Shown here: positions 53,062 to 64,000 of the stretch, in pieces | Layout: each line of letters opens with the position of its first letter | Numbering within the stretch: position 1 is the first letter of the stretch | Assembly (NCBI RefSeq): GCF_033807715.1 | Contig: NC_084587.1 | Span: 25,727,017-25,791,016, forward strand | DNA length: 64,000 nucleotides | Direction of reading: 5' to 3' | From: Cololabis saira | Taxonomy: Eukaryota > Chordata > Actinopteri > Beloniformes > Belonidae | Made by a program: the position numbers and the translations under genes | The notes under the pieces: generated by a model | Databases searched by the model: none | What the model was told of the DNA's origin: nothing | What the model saw: the letters and a program-made list of their open reading frames with translations, nothing else

Positions 53062-53986
53062 GATGGCAGTCTGAAGCAAGCAACCTGACGCCCGAATGTT
53101 TTATTTATGCCTGAAATGGGAGGGGCAAGAGTGTAAATACGATTAAATAGTGGTCAATGTTCACAGTGGTTTTGGGAGAAAAAAAGGGAGCTTTCTCTAA
53201 TCACATTGCTGTATTACCAAATGCAGGCTTTGTTCGCGGTGTATTGACGTCAAGAATCCTCATTAAAAAGGCAGACTTGGCAACAAATCCAATCAGACAC
53301 GTTGAGCCATAATACCCAAATAAGCAGCCTTTGTTATAATGAAAATACAAGTTTTCCAACATTGAATTTGTTTGTTATTCACCTCTTCCCAGAATACTAA
53401 CAGAAATGTGATGATATCTAACTATTTTTAAACTTAAGTCCACGTGTATTGTGAGGTTATAATATCTAAATGTGTGGTCATATGCATGGACCAAAAGCTC
53501 AAGTTCAAAATGTAGCTTTCATAACTCTTCCAAAAGCAACCAAACTTCCAATACTACAGAAAATAAGGCTATTTTAAATTATTAATGACTCTGCATACAT
53601 TCAGACTCACACAAGGCTCAAGTAAAAATAAACTTTATTATACAATCATCATATTTACAGCTTCATCCGTTGCTACTATACATTTATACAGTATACACAT
53701 CGACATACGCTTTGATTTCCAGAGTAAACTCACTTTTGTGGCGAATGAGAAAAGAATAAGAATGAATCACTCTAATCTTTTATCAAATATGCAATATATG
53801 TCCCTACACAGATGAGTAAACAGCAAGAAACTATTAATGCATGCCATAATGCAAAACATTGAAGATAACCTAGATGAAAAAGATTAAAGTTTGTTTGCAA
53901 AACACAAGGCACCATATGATGAGACTGTTCAATTCAGTATTTAGAGTCCAGTTCAGTTTCTCTGCAAGTTCAGCAAGGTAACTCCC
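53062..53986. other. Spacer between the two lrat genes
   Basis: About 0.9 kb. It should hold the promoter of the diverged copy (TATA-like at 53100-53109, minus strand) and the 3' UTR of the other copy, whose AATAAA (minus) lies near 53633-53640. No other gene is seen. Confidence 0.6.
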
Positions 53987-54139
53987 TCAACCAGCCATCC
54001 ACAGAGTGAAGGGAATCAGGATTGTGGGTAATGTAGTCGTAAGGGCCATACCAAAGTAGACAACGGAGATAAGTCCAAGAAGCCCCGTGATGATGACGCT
54101 GCGCTGGTCTCTGATAACTGATTTCAGGCCTTCAAAGAA
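53987..54139 (-). CDS. lrat: lrat canonical copy, exon 2 (membrane anchor)
   Basis: After a pyrimidine-rich acceptor it encodes FFEGLKSVIRDQRSVIITGL, a hydrophobic helix, TTLPTILIPFTLWMAG and TGA. The IRDQRSV and LPxIxIPFxLWMAG words match human LRAT. Confidence 0.94.
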   Translation of the reverse strand, partial: FFEGLKSVIRDQRSVIITGLLGLISVVYFGMALTTTLPTILIPFTLWMAG

Positions 54140-55510
54140 CTAAAAAAAAAAGAAAAAGAGAAAAATAGACTTAAATATATATCATATAACATCATATAAC
54201 ATGTGTGAAATAACACAAAGTTGTTTTTTTATTGTTGTTTGTTTTTTTATCTGAACTCCTAACTGACAAAAAGTATACACTCAAATCATTTTAGCACACT
54301 TCAAAGGAAATGGCATCAATAATAAACTGCTTCTATTTAATGTTGATAAAATTATAACAAAATGTCTCACCACATTTATTTTATATAGTGGATAAATAGT
54401 TCCTGGGCTGTGTTAACTTTAGGCCAACTTGGGTTTTATTTCAATGGTTGTACATACTGCTTGGTTTGAATACAAGATATAGCAAAGTGGACCCTCCTTT
54501 ATTGTAAATGTTCCTCTATATAGGGAGGACTTTTTCTAGAAAGGTCAGAAAAATATTTATGCTTCAATCTTACCCTCAAAATACAGAAACATATTCTACT
54601 TTAAATAGTTTAGACCATCATCATGTTAATTAATCGCAAAGAGAGATGTTTCGGTATATTTTTGGCTTCTTAAAGATGAACCATTATCATTATTATTGTC
54701 ATTATTATTATTATAAAGCCCTACACCTTTGAGCCAGTCTCAGGGCCTTGCATCGCATTTTCCCAGTTAACATTTTCTGTATCTGAATGAACTTGTGTTA
54801 CTTCTGTTCCATGTATTATCACTATGATCCCTCTGACCTATAATTTTAAGAAACTGCTGGAAAATCTGTTCCCCTTCTATAACTGGTTTATTACTGATGC
54901 TACACATTTGCAACTATATCACATCATCAGGTCTATCTTCTAAATAACATGAGCCATGTAAGCAGTCCATCAGTCATACCTTCTCTGTTTGCAGACTTTT
55001 CGCAGATCCATATCTGCAGTATGTCACAAAATGTTCACAGTTGTTCCACAGCAGGCTGTATGGAAATGCCCCGATGAGTTTCTCGGCCCTCTGGGCCACA
55101 GTCTCGCTTGAAAACGGCTGCAACTTCATCGTCTTATCCGGGCGGTTAACCAGGATGCTGGAGCCATATGCGAAATCCTCCAGCGCGTCCACGCGCACGG
55201 TGGCGCGCCTGTACATGCAGCCGAGGATGAGCCTGTCATTGGTGATGACGGCACTGATGAGCTTGCTGTTGCTTGTAAACACGGGGAGGATGTCGGGGAT
55301 CAGGTGAGCAACTTTATTGTCACCGATATAGATGCCGAAGTGGGTGAAGATGGTCCTGGGGACCTCCAGCAGGTCTCCCCTGCGCAGGGCCGGCGGGCCG
55401 GGCTGGAAACGGCGCTCGCCTTCTCCGCACTCCGACCAGCTGAGCTCCAAACACCTGAGTCTGAACAGAAGAGAGATTCTCTCCACCAGGAAAGTCAGGA
55501 GCTGCAGCAT
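53987..55510 (-). CDS. lrat: Lecithin retinol acyltransferase, canonical copy
   Basis: Two exons: 55510-54980 (177 codons) and 54139-53987 (50 codons plus stop), joined in phase 0 at GAGAAG|gtatga and ttttttttag, giving 227 residues against 230 in human. The N-terminal helix (MLQLLTFLVERISLLF) anchors it. The core has RGDLLEVPRT, His57 (HFGIYIG), His69 (VAHLIPDIL), the LRAT segment ATVRVDALEDFAYGS, and Cys158 in WNNCEHFVTYCRYG. Exon 2 encodes VIRDQRSV and a C-terminal helix ending PFTLWMAG, very close to human. I start at ATG 55510, as in other LRATs, and not at the in-frame ATG 150 bases upstream, whose extra 50 residues have no counterpart. It converts retinol to retinyl esters, as in eye and liver. 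It lies head-to-tail upstream of the other copy. Confidence 0.95.
54980..55510 (-). CDS. lrat: lrat canonical copy, exon 1 (catalytic domain)
   Basis: Holds the N-terminal anchor and the full catalytic core ending KSLQTEK, then donor gtatgac. The G+C content is much above that of the other copy's exon 1. Confidence 0.95.
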
Positions 55511-57949
55511 CGTGACACTGTACGTGAAGTGGGGAAATGTTCTAATGACTTTCACGGAAATGAGCTTTTTATCTTGACTGGCAGGAGGAGGAGGAGGAAA
55601 CCTGAGGACCCGGTTGGCATGTGAACGCTCGTGCGCACGTGCGTCATTCACCTGTGGCATTTTATTTCCAGCTGCAACTTTTTTTTTACTGCACGTGTTT
55701 TGGAAACACTTCAGTTTGGTTCATTAAAAGCTAAAAGGATAATCTCTATGGATGTAGGCTAGAATGCCCCAATAACCCAATTAAGAAATGTTGTAGGTTA
55801 TTGGTACAAAATACATCCTTTGGACACAGGCTGAAAGTAGAAAGAAGATATGACTCATATTTAGTTTTATAAATCTTTGATAAGGTATTTTTCTATAAAT
55901 GATTTATGTGCTTTCATGTCATCTAATGGGTCGGAATAGAGCACATGGAAATTGGAATTTCTAAGCTCCATGTCAAAGGTTTCGGATGAAAGGCTCATTG
56001 AGCTCAGCATTGCGACTCAGAAATTTAGAGAAATCCCACTTACCTTTGCTACAGAATACCAATGGCAACAACAAAGTAAGCAATTGGCTAATGTTATTGT
56101 TTATAACAGTTCTGTCTTCTTTTATGACCATTGACTCAGAAACAACAGACATCCTGCATGGATCTTTTCTGGGCTAATTGGCCCACCATTCCCCTTACTT
56201 AGCTGCCCAAAAAAGTCATACAACATTCCCAACAGTCATCCAAAGTTGGTTTGTGTTTAGTTTATGTGACTTGTCAAAAAAACTGTTTTCGACCATATCA
56301 AAATGTAATTTAAACAACTTGTTCTCTTTTAAACATATTTTAAATGTAATTTAGCTTGGAGGGATATTACTATTTGTCAAAGACTGTGTTGCTTTGATGT
56401 TACACCACTTACAGCATTGTTATGAACTAGTATTGCAGATTGGTCAGCAGCAGCAACTGCTAGTCTCAGTTCATGGCATAATGTATTATCAATGCTTTTT
56501 GCGACTTTGCAACTGCAGTGCAGTCAACTATGATATGACATCAGTACCAATTTCAACTACTGACCTCTGTTGTAAAGGGAAGCCACCATTAAAATCCCTT
56601 TGCGTCCTGCTAGCCCATCAAGAATGTTTTGTTCGGTTTTTCTTTTTTTTTTTAAAGATCTGGAAAAACCTTCTATGTACCCCAAAGGTTTATGAAAAGT
56701 GTTTTTTAAGCCCAATTTTTCGGAGCTCCGCTAATTTCCATTTGGTCAAGGTTTACCCTGCCTAGCCTCTGGTTGATCCAAAAACAGCAACAATGTGGAG
56801 CAAACAAGCCTGGTTAGAGCACACTTACTTTAGGCCTACTTTAGAAACATGTGCCAAGCATCTAACTCTGGGCTTATGTTTAATTAAGATTCAATGCAGT
56901 TCCTCGACTGGCCCTTAGAAGCTGACTCCAATGTTAAGATATCCAAATTATGAGCAGAAATAAACATATTTACAACATGATTCAAAAAACAGTTTTGCTC
57001 TCAGTTGCTTGATTTCACAACATCACTTAGCCGTGTCAATTACTTTGTACCACATCAGGATAGTCTATATGGAAGCAATACATTTATTTCTAAGTTGATT
57101 GATTGACAGTTGGTTCAGCAAATGGCTAGCAGTTATCACTTAGTCATTCATAATTATCATGCTACTGCACTAAGCAAAAATCTGCAGTTTGTAGTTACTC
57201 AGTGTCAGTTAAACTTGATAGTAAGTTTTAAGTTCACCATCGAGTTGACATGTGAAATGGGATATTCCACTGTAAACGTCTGCTATATTTTAGTGGGGAT
57301 CGGTTGAAAGAACTGGTAGCCATTGCAAACTTTGACTGACATACAGTGGCTGTGCTCCTGTCGGCTTCCTGGGCAACATGGCTGCACTCAGTATGATGAA
57401 GAAGAGGCATCCAAATGCTCTTCAGAAATGAATGATTCTTCCATTGTTTTTTTACAGTCTATGCTAACAATTTTAGCTTATCGTATGCTAACATACAATG
57501 CCAACTAGTATTACTTTATTCATCCTCATTCAATCCATCTGTTCATCCATCTTTGTTTTAAGTCTCCAGCTGTGCTCTGACAAACCCAAATGACCTTTAG
57601 TCTGCAAGTACAATAAGCAACATGATGTACCATATTATCTGGAAAAAAAAGCATGGTTTTCCTCTGTTAGGTTATTATTCACAGCTCAGAAGTCAAGTTC
57701 ACTAAAAGTGCAAAGTAGCCAAAGTGAAGATAGATAAATAAAAGATACCATGGACTGTTGTGAAGCTGTCACTCAAAACAAAAACACACCCCTACTAATA
57801 CACAAATTTGTGATTTAATATAATTTTTACTCATGGATATAAAATCCATCTAGACAGAGCAGAACTGTTTTTTGGACCAGGCTGCAAGTGGCTCATGCTT
57901 GTTTTTGTTGTAAAGTTGGACGTTACCTCAGTTTTGGAGCCAGCCCCTA
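55511..57949. other. Upstream region of the canonical lrat gene
   Basis: The first 150 bases or so are GC-rich and may be promoter or 5' UTR. The rest is AT-rich with no gene or repeat that I can name. Confidence 0.5.
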
Positions 57950-58060
57950 GTGTAATGTAATGTACTTTATTTATAGAGCACTTTACAACAGCCAAAATGC
58001 TTTACAGTAAGTAATAGATAAAAAGGAGGATAAATAAGAACAAGAATAAGCGGCGTCAGC
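57950..58060 (-). repeat. L2/SINE-type 3'-end fragment
   Basis: Minus strand reads tttacagtaaagc-type words leading to agtgctctataaataaagta, the usual ending of a fish L2-mobilised retroposon. Confidence 0.55.
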
Positions 58061-58097
58061 AGCACACAACAGTCATGTGGAAGCAGCAGCGGGATGA

Positions 58098-58172
58098 CCA
58101 GAGGGGGGGGGGGGGGGGGTGCAGGCAGGCGGAAGCAGCAACGGGATGACCGGGGATAGGGGGGGGGGGGGG
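58098..58172. repeat. Two poly-G runs in a duplicated 50-bp unit
   Basis: Poly-G stretches at about 58103-58120 and 58158-58172 each follow gcagcagcgggatgacc-like sequence, suggesting a tandem duplication (ggaagcagcarcgggatgac). Length may be unreliable. Confidence 0.7.
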
Positions 58173-58434
58173 CGGGAACACAGGCCAGAACGCAGCTCCC
58201 GAGGCTCCAGCCTGCAAACATGCACAAAAGAGAAAAAAAAAGGGGGGCCGGCACAAGAAACTACAAGAACGATGGACAAAAATGATAGCATAATAATAAT
58301 AAATATATGTGCAATGATGTGCTTGCTGATTGATGTCGCTGCGCAGCTGCGCGTGTCTGTTGTTCAATACAACTGCGTCAGACCAAATGCATTGACACAA
58401 GGTGCGGGTGGAGTGTGTAACAAACTGTCACACA

Positions 58435-58614
58435 ATGTCGAGAGAACGAGACAGATTCAGGAAATTTCCATCAGGGAATGAAAAAAGAAAAAAACTAAAG
58501 AAAATGGAAGAGTTTAATGCCTCTCTGAAAGGCTCGTTTGATAAATTTGTTACAAAAATCACCGATCCGACCGGGTCTCAAGCAGCACTCTTTCAATTCA
58601 CCCGAGCCCTCTAG
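58435..58614 (+). pseudogene. hAT transposase N-terminal relic
   Basis: ATG at 58435 opens MSRERDRFRKFPSGNEKRKK followed by LKKMEEFNASLKGSFDKFV, a start typical of hAT proteins related to zinc finger MYM-type genes. The frame stops after 60 codons and nothing further of the transposase follows. Confidence 0.5.
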
Positions 58615-58654
58615 CTGGTATTCCTTTCTTTTTTTTTCTCTAGCTAGTATTCCA

Positions 58655-60300
58655 ACACACCGCTACAGGCAGAGACGCTGCCAGATCATTGCTTAAGCTG
58701 AGGCAAGGCAACCGCAAGGTTGCAGACTATGCTATTGACTTCCGCACCCTCGCTGCTGAAAGCGAGTGAAATCCAGCGGCATTGACTGATGCATTTTTTT
58801 CAAGTACTCTCTGAAGCAGTGGAAGACCAGCTGGTTTCATGGACTTCATGGATTTACTCATCGCCTTGGCAATCAAGATAGACAAGAGGCTCACAGAGCG
58901 GTACCAGGAGAGGGGACGTCTTCGGACTCGCTCATCAACACGACATGGGTGGAGGAGCGACTCACGGGACCCATCGGCAGACAGCCTAGTCCCCATTAAT
59001 CATCCTACAGAGGAGCCCATGCCGCTGGGTCACACCCGTCTCTCCATGGAGGAACGTCTTCACCAACAACGGGAGGGGGGGTACTACTATTGTGGATAAG
59101 TGGGACATAATGTGAGTGCCTGCCATGTCAAGGGTGCCGGCTCACCTAGTAGGAAACAGGTCAGGGTGAGTCCAAGCTGTGTCATCAGTAATTCTACGTC
59201 ATTTCAGCCTCAGGTACAGATTATGTCTGACTTTGATTCAATTTTCAGTTCCGTGTTCATTGACTCTGGGGCTGACGCTAACTTTATAAACTCTTCTCTG
59301 GTCAGCTGACTTTGGCTGAGGAAGTTTTCCCTCCAACACCCCCTTCAGTTGAAAGCAGTAGATGGCACTCCTCTGGGTATGATTACCCACCGTGCACAAT
59401 TGGTGAAATTAATTTGCCCTGACTCTCACACCGAGAGAATAAGTTTCCATGTTTTCAACTCCATGACTCATCAGGTGATTTTAGGGCCCCCTTGGCTTAA
59501 GACTTTCAATCCTGATTTTGACTGGGTCAGTGGGAGGATTACTGCTTGGGGACCCAAATGTACCGAAACATGTTTTCCCATATCCAGCGATTTGGTCGCT
59601 GTTTCAGATTCCACTAACCCTGACCTAGTTAAGTTACCACCATGTTATCATGACTTAGCAGAAGCCTTTAGCAAGGCTAAAGCCATGTCCTTACCACCAC
59701 ATTGTCCGTATTATTGTGCTATTTTCCTGTTGCCAGGTAGCACCCCACCGAGTGGTAGACTGTTCTCCCTCACATCTCCTGAACGCAAAGCTATGGAGGA
59801 CTATATTAAGGAAGAGTCATCCTGTGGAACATGCCTGGCTCGAGGTGGGCCCAAGTGTGTTCAGGCTCAAGGGAGACAACGACGGCGGCGACAGCCCCCT
59901 CCGGTTCCAGTGGTGGTCCCAGACGCACCTCACCCTTTCCCTGTTCCAGTGGTGGTCGTGGACGTGCCCCAGCCTGTCTTCATTTCCCTGTCTGCACCTC
60001 AGCCGGCACCCAGGACCCTACCTGCTCCACGCTACAGAAATGGTCAGAGGGTGTGGTTATCTAAAAAGAACCTGCCCCTCAGGGTGGAATCCGCTCCCAG
60101 GTTTGTTGGTCCATTCCCCATCACCCATCACTAAAGTCATCAACCCTGTCAGTCCAGTTAAAACTCCCAAGGTCATGCAGGTCCATCCCACTTACCATGC
60201 TAGCCACATCAAGCTTGTCAGAACCAGTCCGTTAGTCTGGTGTCAGTCACCACTAAATCTCACAGCCCACAAGCTGGGTCAGAGGTCAAAACATTAATCA
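58655..60300 (+). mobile_element. Decayed Ty3/gypsy retrotransposon with the polymerase region deleted
   Basis: Plus-strand frames give, in order: gag ([33 protein letters not shown]), a broken zinc knuckle (YYYCG, a stop, VGHNVSACH), the protease (FIDSGADANFI, 59250-59285), and the protease-RT linker up to MEDYIKE (about 59813). There it jumps to the integrase C-terminal part ([28 protein letters not shown]). The whole RT, RNase H and most of the integrase are absent. Stops stand at several points. LTRs were not found. It is dead sequence. Confidence 0.82.
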
Positions 60301-62011
60301 GGGTTCATCCAGTATTTTGGACTGACTGTTAGGTTTGCTGTCAACTCTCTAGTTTGGTGTTTACAGCTGCTTCGATCCTGACATGTGACAGTAGGCAAGC
60401 TTTCAAGTCCTTTAAGATTAAGGTTGAGAGTTTCACAAAAATATAAATCATGTTCATAAGCATACTCATGGATTCATAATTCAGGCACATTTACATGTGC
60501 TACATCTGTGCAGATTAGTAAATTTTTCACAGTTCCCTCTTCAGAAAATGAGAAAGCGTGGTATTGTGTGCAGGATGTGAGTGCTGCTGCTGCATTGATA
60601 TTATTGTTACAACCCCGGGTGAGCATTATTTTGACCTTCATGGTCTACAGTGTTCATACATCACAATTGGGATCTGTGGAAGTAAAATTGAGCTGAAAGT
60701 TGAGCAGAGTCTTGCCACACTGCAATGAAAGAGGCTTTGTGCGTTCAGATGGATCCACAAATATTTTGAAAAAGAGTATTTAAGTTCTTTTCACATGTGG
60801 TCGATGTTGCATAATGGATGTATCTGTTTGCCACAGTAACTGTGTTCTATAATTCAGACATTTTCGGGCAGAGACAGCTGAGCTTCTGACCAGTCTAACA
60901 GGCTGTGACTGTCCATCATCAGTGTTGCAACTGAGGGTTCTACTGGGCTTGCAAATACTGCTATGTAATAAACAAAAAAATGTGACAAAGTATTGAGGTG
61001 GCAATTGTCATGGCTTCATTACACATACTGCAGCAGTGTTGGAGAGAGATATCCTTATACCTGATTTTCAATTTTCTCCTTTGTGTGGGTTCACTATACA
61101 GTGGATATCTGAGTACACTGACAATTATTTTTGAAGATACTGTATATAGTCCCAAACTTTTTCTGATGTCTCTCAGAAGGATACATCTACCCCCCCCCCC
61201 CCCCCTTGTATTTTTCCTGATGTTGTAGTCAGCTCACAATCAAACATTGGCTTAACTTAACTTTGCACTGTTACAGTGCAAAAACAAAATGACATGGTCT
61301 AAAATAACTGAAATAGGAGTGGGAGCTACTCTCCTAATAATTTTCATGTTATCCCCCATTTTGTTTTGTTGCTAAACAGGTAAAATGGTCATAATCCAGT
61401 CAATTACTTGCAAAGGAGTTTGTGGGAGATGAACATTTACGACTCTCAGTGGCCAAAATGTCCTGAATGATTGTAAATCGTTGATCAGTCCTGGCTAAAA
61501 ACAGGCTACACTTTCCCAGAACTGTATCATGAAAATTATCCTTGACAAGATTATCTTAACCCTGTAAGCAACAGCTACACACTCTTCATTTAACCTATCA
61601 AATCCTTTGAAAAAAAAACTGCTGCCTTTTTGAAGTCAGGTTTATGGACCATTTGTTACTATACCTGACCTAGATTCTGTAAATCCTTGCAAAAGGGATA
61701 AAAGATCACTGGAATTTGACTTTGGCCCATTGCCTTATCTGTGAGAAAAATAGAATCCTTCTGCTGAGAATGTGTTTGCGATGAATAAATAGGCCTTTAC
61801 CTCTACAGAACTCAAGACAAGACATGAGTAACACTAATTATAGGCAGGTACAGGGACCCTACTATCGTATAACTGTTTGTTTAATGGGTGTGCCAACAAA
61901 GCCAAAATAAACTAAACCATCAATAAATTAAGTTCAAATCAAGGTTACACTATTGATGCCCTTTTTATAATCCAAGCCAGTCTAAAATATTGGACTCAAT
62001 AAAAAAAAAAA

Positions 62012-62044
<33 letters not shown>

Positions 62045-63090
62045 TCATTGATCACATGAATTTACCATCCTTGGTACAGCATCGAGAACAAAGTATTAAA
62101 TGTTAAAGAAAAGACTGCTGTTTTTGAAGAGAAAAAAAATGTCATGGCCAAAAGAGGTTTTGAAAGAGGTTTTTAATTACTCAGTAAAGGATGAAATTTG
62201 AGCTAATCCCCTTGTCTTTTTCAAATTGGTCCAAAGAAATTAATTAAATGCTTTCGTCAAAGTAACATTTGTTGAATACCATAGTCCTGTCACAAGAGCT
62301 CAGTCTCACTCGCAAGACATTACATACTGCTCATATGTTTTGGTTATCCTTTGGGTTATTTTTTTCAGTGCACACAGTTAACGTTGTAAAAGAAACAGTT
62401 TGAAGCCACATCATGATTCTTGAATGGAGCCTTTGTCTGTACAGCAAAGTGAAGTGAAAAACCTACTGTCTTACAGTCTTTTTAAAGTCAAGGTTCCAGG
62501 ACTAAAGTCTTTCAACTAAAAGTCACATGTAATGCTACTGCTGCATCACAGAATTTGTGCTTCTCAGATACACACGTGGTCATCTGTGTGACAGACTGGT
62601 AGCTTTTGAAAAATGAGGGTATTTAACAGCCAAAATAGGTTGAGCTTAATGTCAGCCTGAGTGCAATAAACAAGGTACAGAGTTTGCAAAATAACTGGAA
62701 GTCAAAAAATTGAGTCAATGAAAGACTGTGTTTGATCTTTTTGTGCAATACATTGACAATAAGCTCAATAAAGTATTTGCAAAAAGATTCCCTGCAGAAG
62801 GGGGTCTGTAGGTTTAGTGATGGCTCAAGCGCTGAGAACACTTAGAGGAAATGAGCGTCGTAACATGGTTTCCATAAGTCAACTTGGGACACAATCATTA
62901 ACGATTTGACTTGTGATCTGGTTAGTGGCCAAAAGCATGGGCCTTGGTATTCTGACCCACAATTTCTAAAGCTTGTTTTTAGGGCCGCTTTGGAGGGGAA
63001 GATGTCTGTGCCTGTTTATTGCCCCCATAGCCCCTCATCTTTAAGCCTGTACATTGGGCTTTTTCACAGTAGATGAGATGAGATTTGGTT
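60301..63090. other. Intergenic sequence
   Basis: No gene is recognised. A poly-C run lies at about 61190-61206 and an (AT)n tract at about 62010-62043. Short frames have no domain. Confidence 0.5.
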
Positions 63091-63099
63091 CAGGGAACG

Positions 63100-63640
63100 G
63101 GACCTCCAGTGCAAGTAACAAATGGTAGTTTTGAGTACCCCACCTTCTTGGAGTCCTTAGTAGGGTTTTTTTTAAGGTGCTTCTAAACAGAACAGTAATT
63201 CCGCTGGAGGATTTCAACATTGATATGGGCAACAACAGTGTCACCTGTAGGCGAGTGCTTTGGAGGAACAGCTTGCTGATCTGAGTCTGATCAGTGTTCT
63301 GTTGTTGGACTTCTGTCGTAGTCATAGCTTATACATTTCGAACACAATGCATAAGGATACGTAGTTGAATGACTTGCTTGACAGTCATTTCTTCTGATCT
63401 GCACCTGTATGTGTAGGACCCTCAGGAAAAGAAAAGAGCTCAGCTGCTCATCACCCTGTGATGAGTTGAATCAGATGGCAGGACAGGTTGCCTGACAGAT
63501 CCAGTAGGCCCAAATATGTTGTGAGAGTTTGCCGGGAATGTTGTGGCAGTGTAAGCTGGTGGAAAGATCTTCAACTCCCAACGGAGCTTCAACCACAACA
63601 TGAAGGATGCGGCGAACATTTAGTCTGAATAGGCCGTGTT
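63100..63640 (+). pseudogene. Degraded Rex3-like endonuclease fragment
   Basis: Pieces in shifting plus-strand frames follow the Rex3 protein in the right order: EYPTFLESL (63136), then LLLDFCRSHSLYISNTMHK (about 63300), then IRWQDRLPDRSSRPKYVVRV (about 63470). They match residues 205-355 of the intact copy at 573-3749. Many indels show it is far older than that copy. The limits are approximate. Confidence 0.72.
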
Positions 63641-64000
63641 CTGTGCCTCTGTTGGATGCAGCACTGGAGCTATAGTTGCAAGTTCATCGGTGTCTGCTAT
63701 GGCAGCAATCCTTGAATTATGTGGTGGGCTCACCAGGGAACAGGGGCACTGAAGAAGGAGACCTGTTGAGCTTGTTTGAGCTCGTGCTGACAAGCTGACA
63801 AGTGGACAGCAGCATTGGTTGTTGCTGATGCAAACCTGTGGCAAACTGCATCAAAAATTCATGAATAAATGGCAGGAAACTATTCCTGTACCGTCCAGGG
63901 CAGGTTGTTATCAGTACTTAGTTCAAAAGCCTACATTTCTGATGGTATGGTGTTGCATTAGTGCCTATGGCATGGGCAGCTTACAAATCTGGAAAAACAC

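Noticed and set aside
55511..55660. 50-codon N-terminal extension of the canonical lrat
   Set aside because: LRAT proteins start with the hydrophobic helix that begins at ATG 55510; the extension is probably 5' UTR.
58119..58481. 120-codon frame over poly-G runs
   Set aside because: Low-complexity sequence with an L2/SINE fragment beside it and no domain.

Overview
The window is vertebrate nuclear DNA, almost certainly from a teleost fish. Genes are split into short exons with GT-AG introns. Between them lie long CA, CT, AT and ATAAT microsatellites and a typical fish mobilome: Rex3/RTE LINEs, a DIRS-like remnant, a Ty3/gypsy remnant, Tc1-like DNA and many small hAT and other inverted-repeat elements. 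There is no prokaryotic gene organisation, no CRISPR array and no RNA gene that I can support.

Layout. 0-6 kb: a full-length Rex3 retrotransposon on the minus strand with an uninterrupted 1058-codon ORF, then a GC-rich DNA transposon with terminal inverted repeats. 6.3-14.4 kb: the 3' end of a sorbs2 (sorbin/ArgBP2 family) gene on +, ending with the last two SH3 domains and holding large proline-rich exons between them; transposons sit in its introns. 18.6-37.6 kb: a complete pdlim3 (ALP, PDZ and LIM protein) gene on +, seven coding exons and 315 codons, with a CArG box and an M-CAT motif upstream. Its introns hold hAT elements, a LINE fragment between two CA microsatellites, a Tc1-like remnant and other repeats. 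37.6-47.9 kb: intergenic, rich in repeat remnants (DIRS-like, a 14-bp minisatellite, a short inverted-repeat element). 47.9-49.9 kb: an intronless-CDS neuropeptide Y receptor of the Y2 subfamily on -, with an inferred 5' UTR intron. 51.4-55.5 kb: two head-to-tail lecithin retinol acyltransferase (lrat) genes on -, each of two coding exons. 55.5-64 kb: intergenic with L2/SINE-type, hAT, gypsy and degraded Rex3-like remnants.

How the genes relate. SORBS2 and PDLIM3 are neighbouring genes on human 4q35 and both encode cytoskeletal adaptors of Z-discs and adhesion sites. LRAT and NPY2R are neighbours on human 4q32. The window therefore joins two pieces of human 4q gene order in one compact fish block. 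The LRAT pair makes retinyl esters; NPY2R is a Gi-coupled peptide receptor. I see no sign that these genes form one pathway. I found no clearly novel system. The items most worth a second look are the diverged tandem lrat copy, the apparently intact Rex3, the sorbs2 cassette exons, the CA repeat 13 bases from a pdlim3 splice donor, and two hAT elements that carry the same palindrome.
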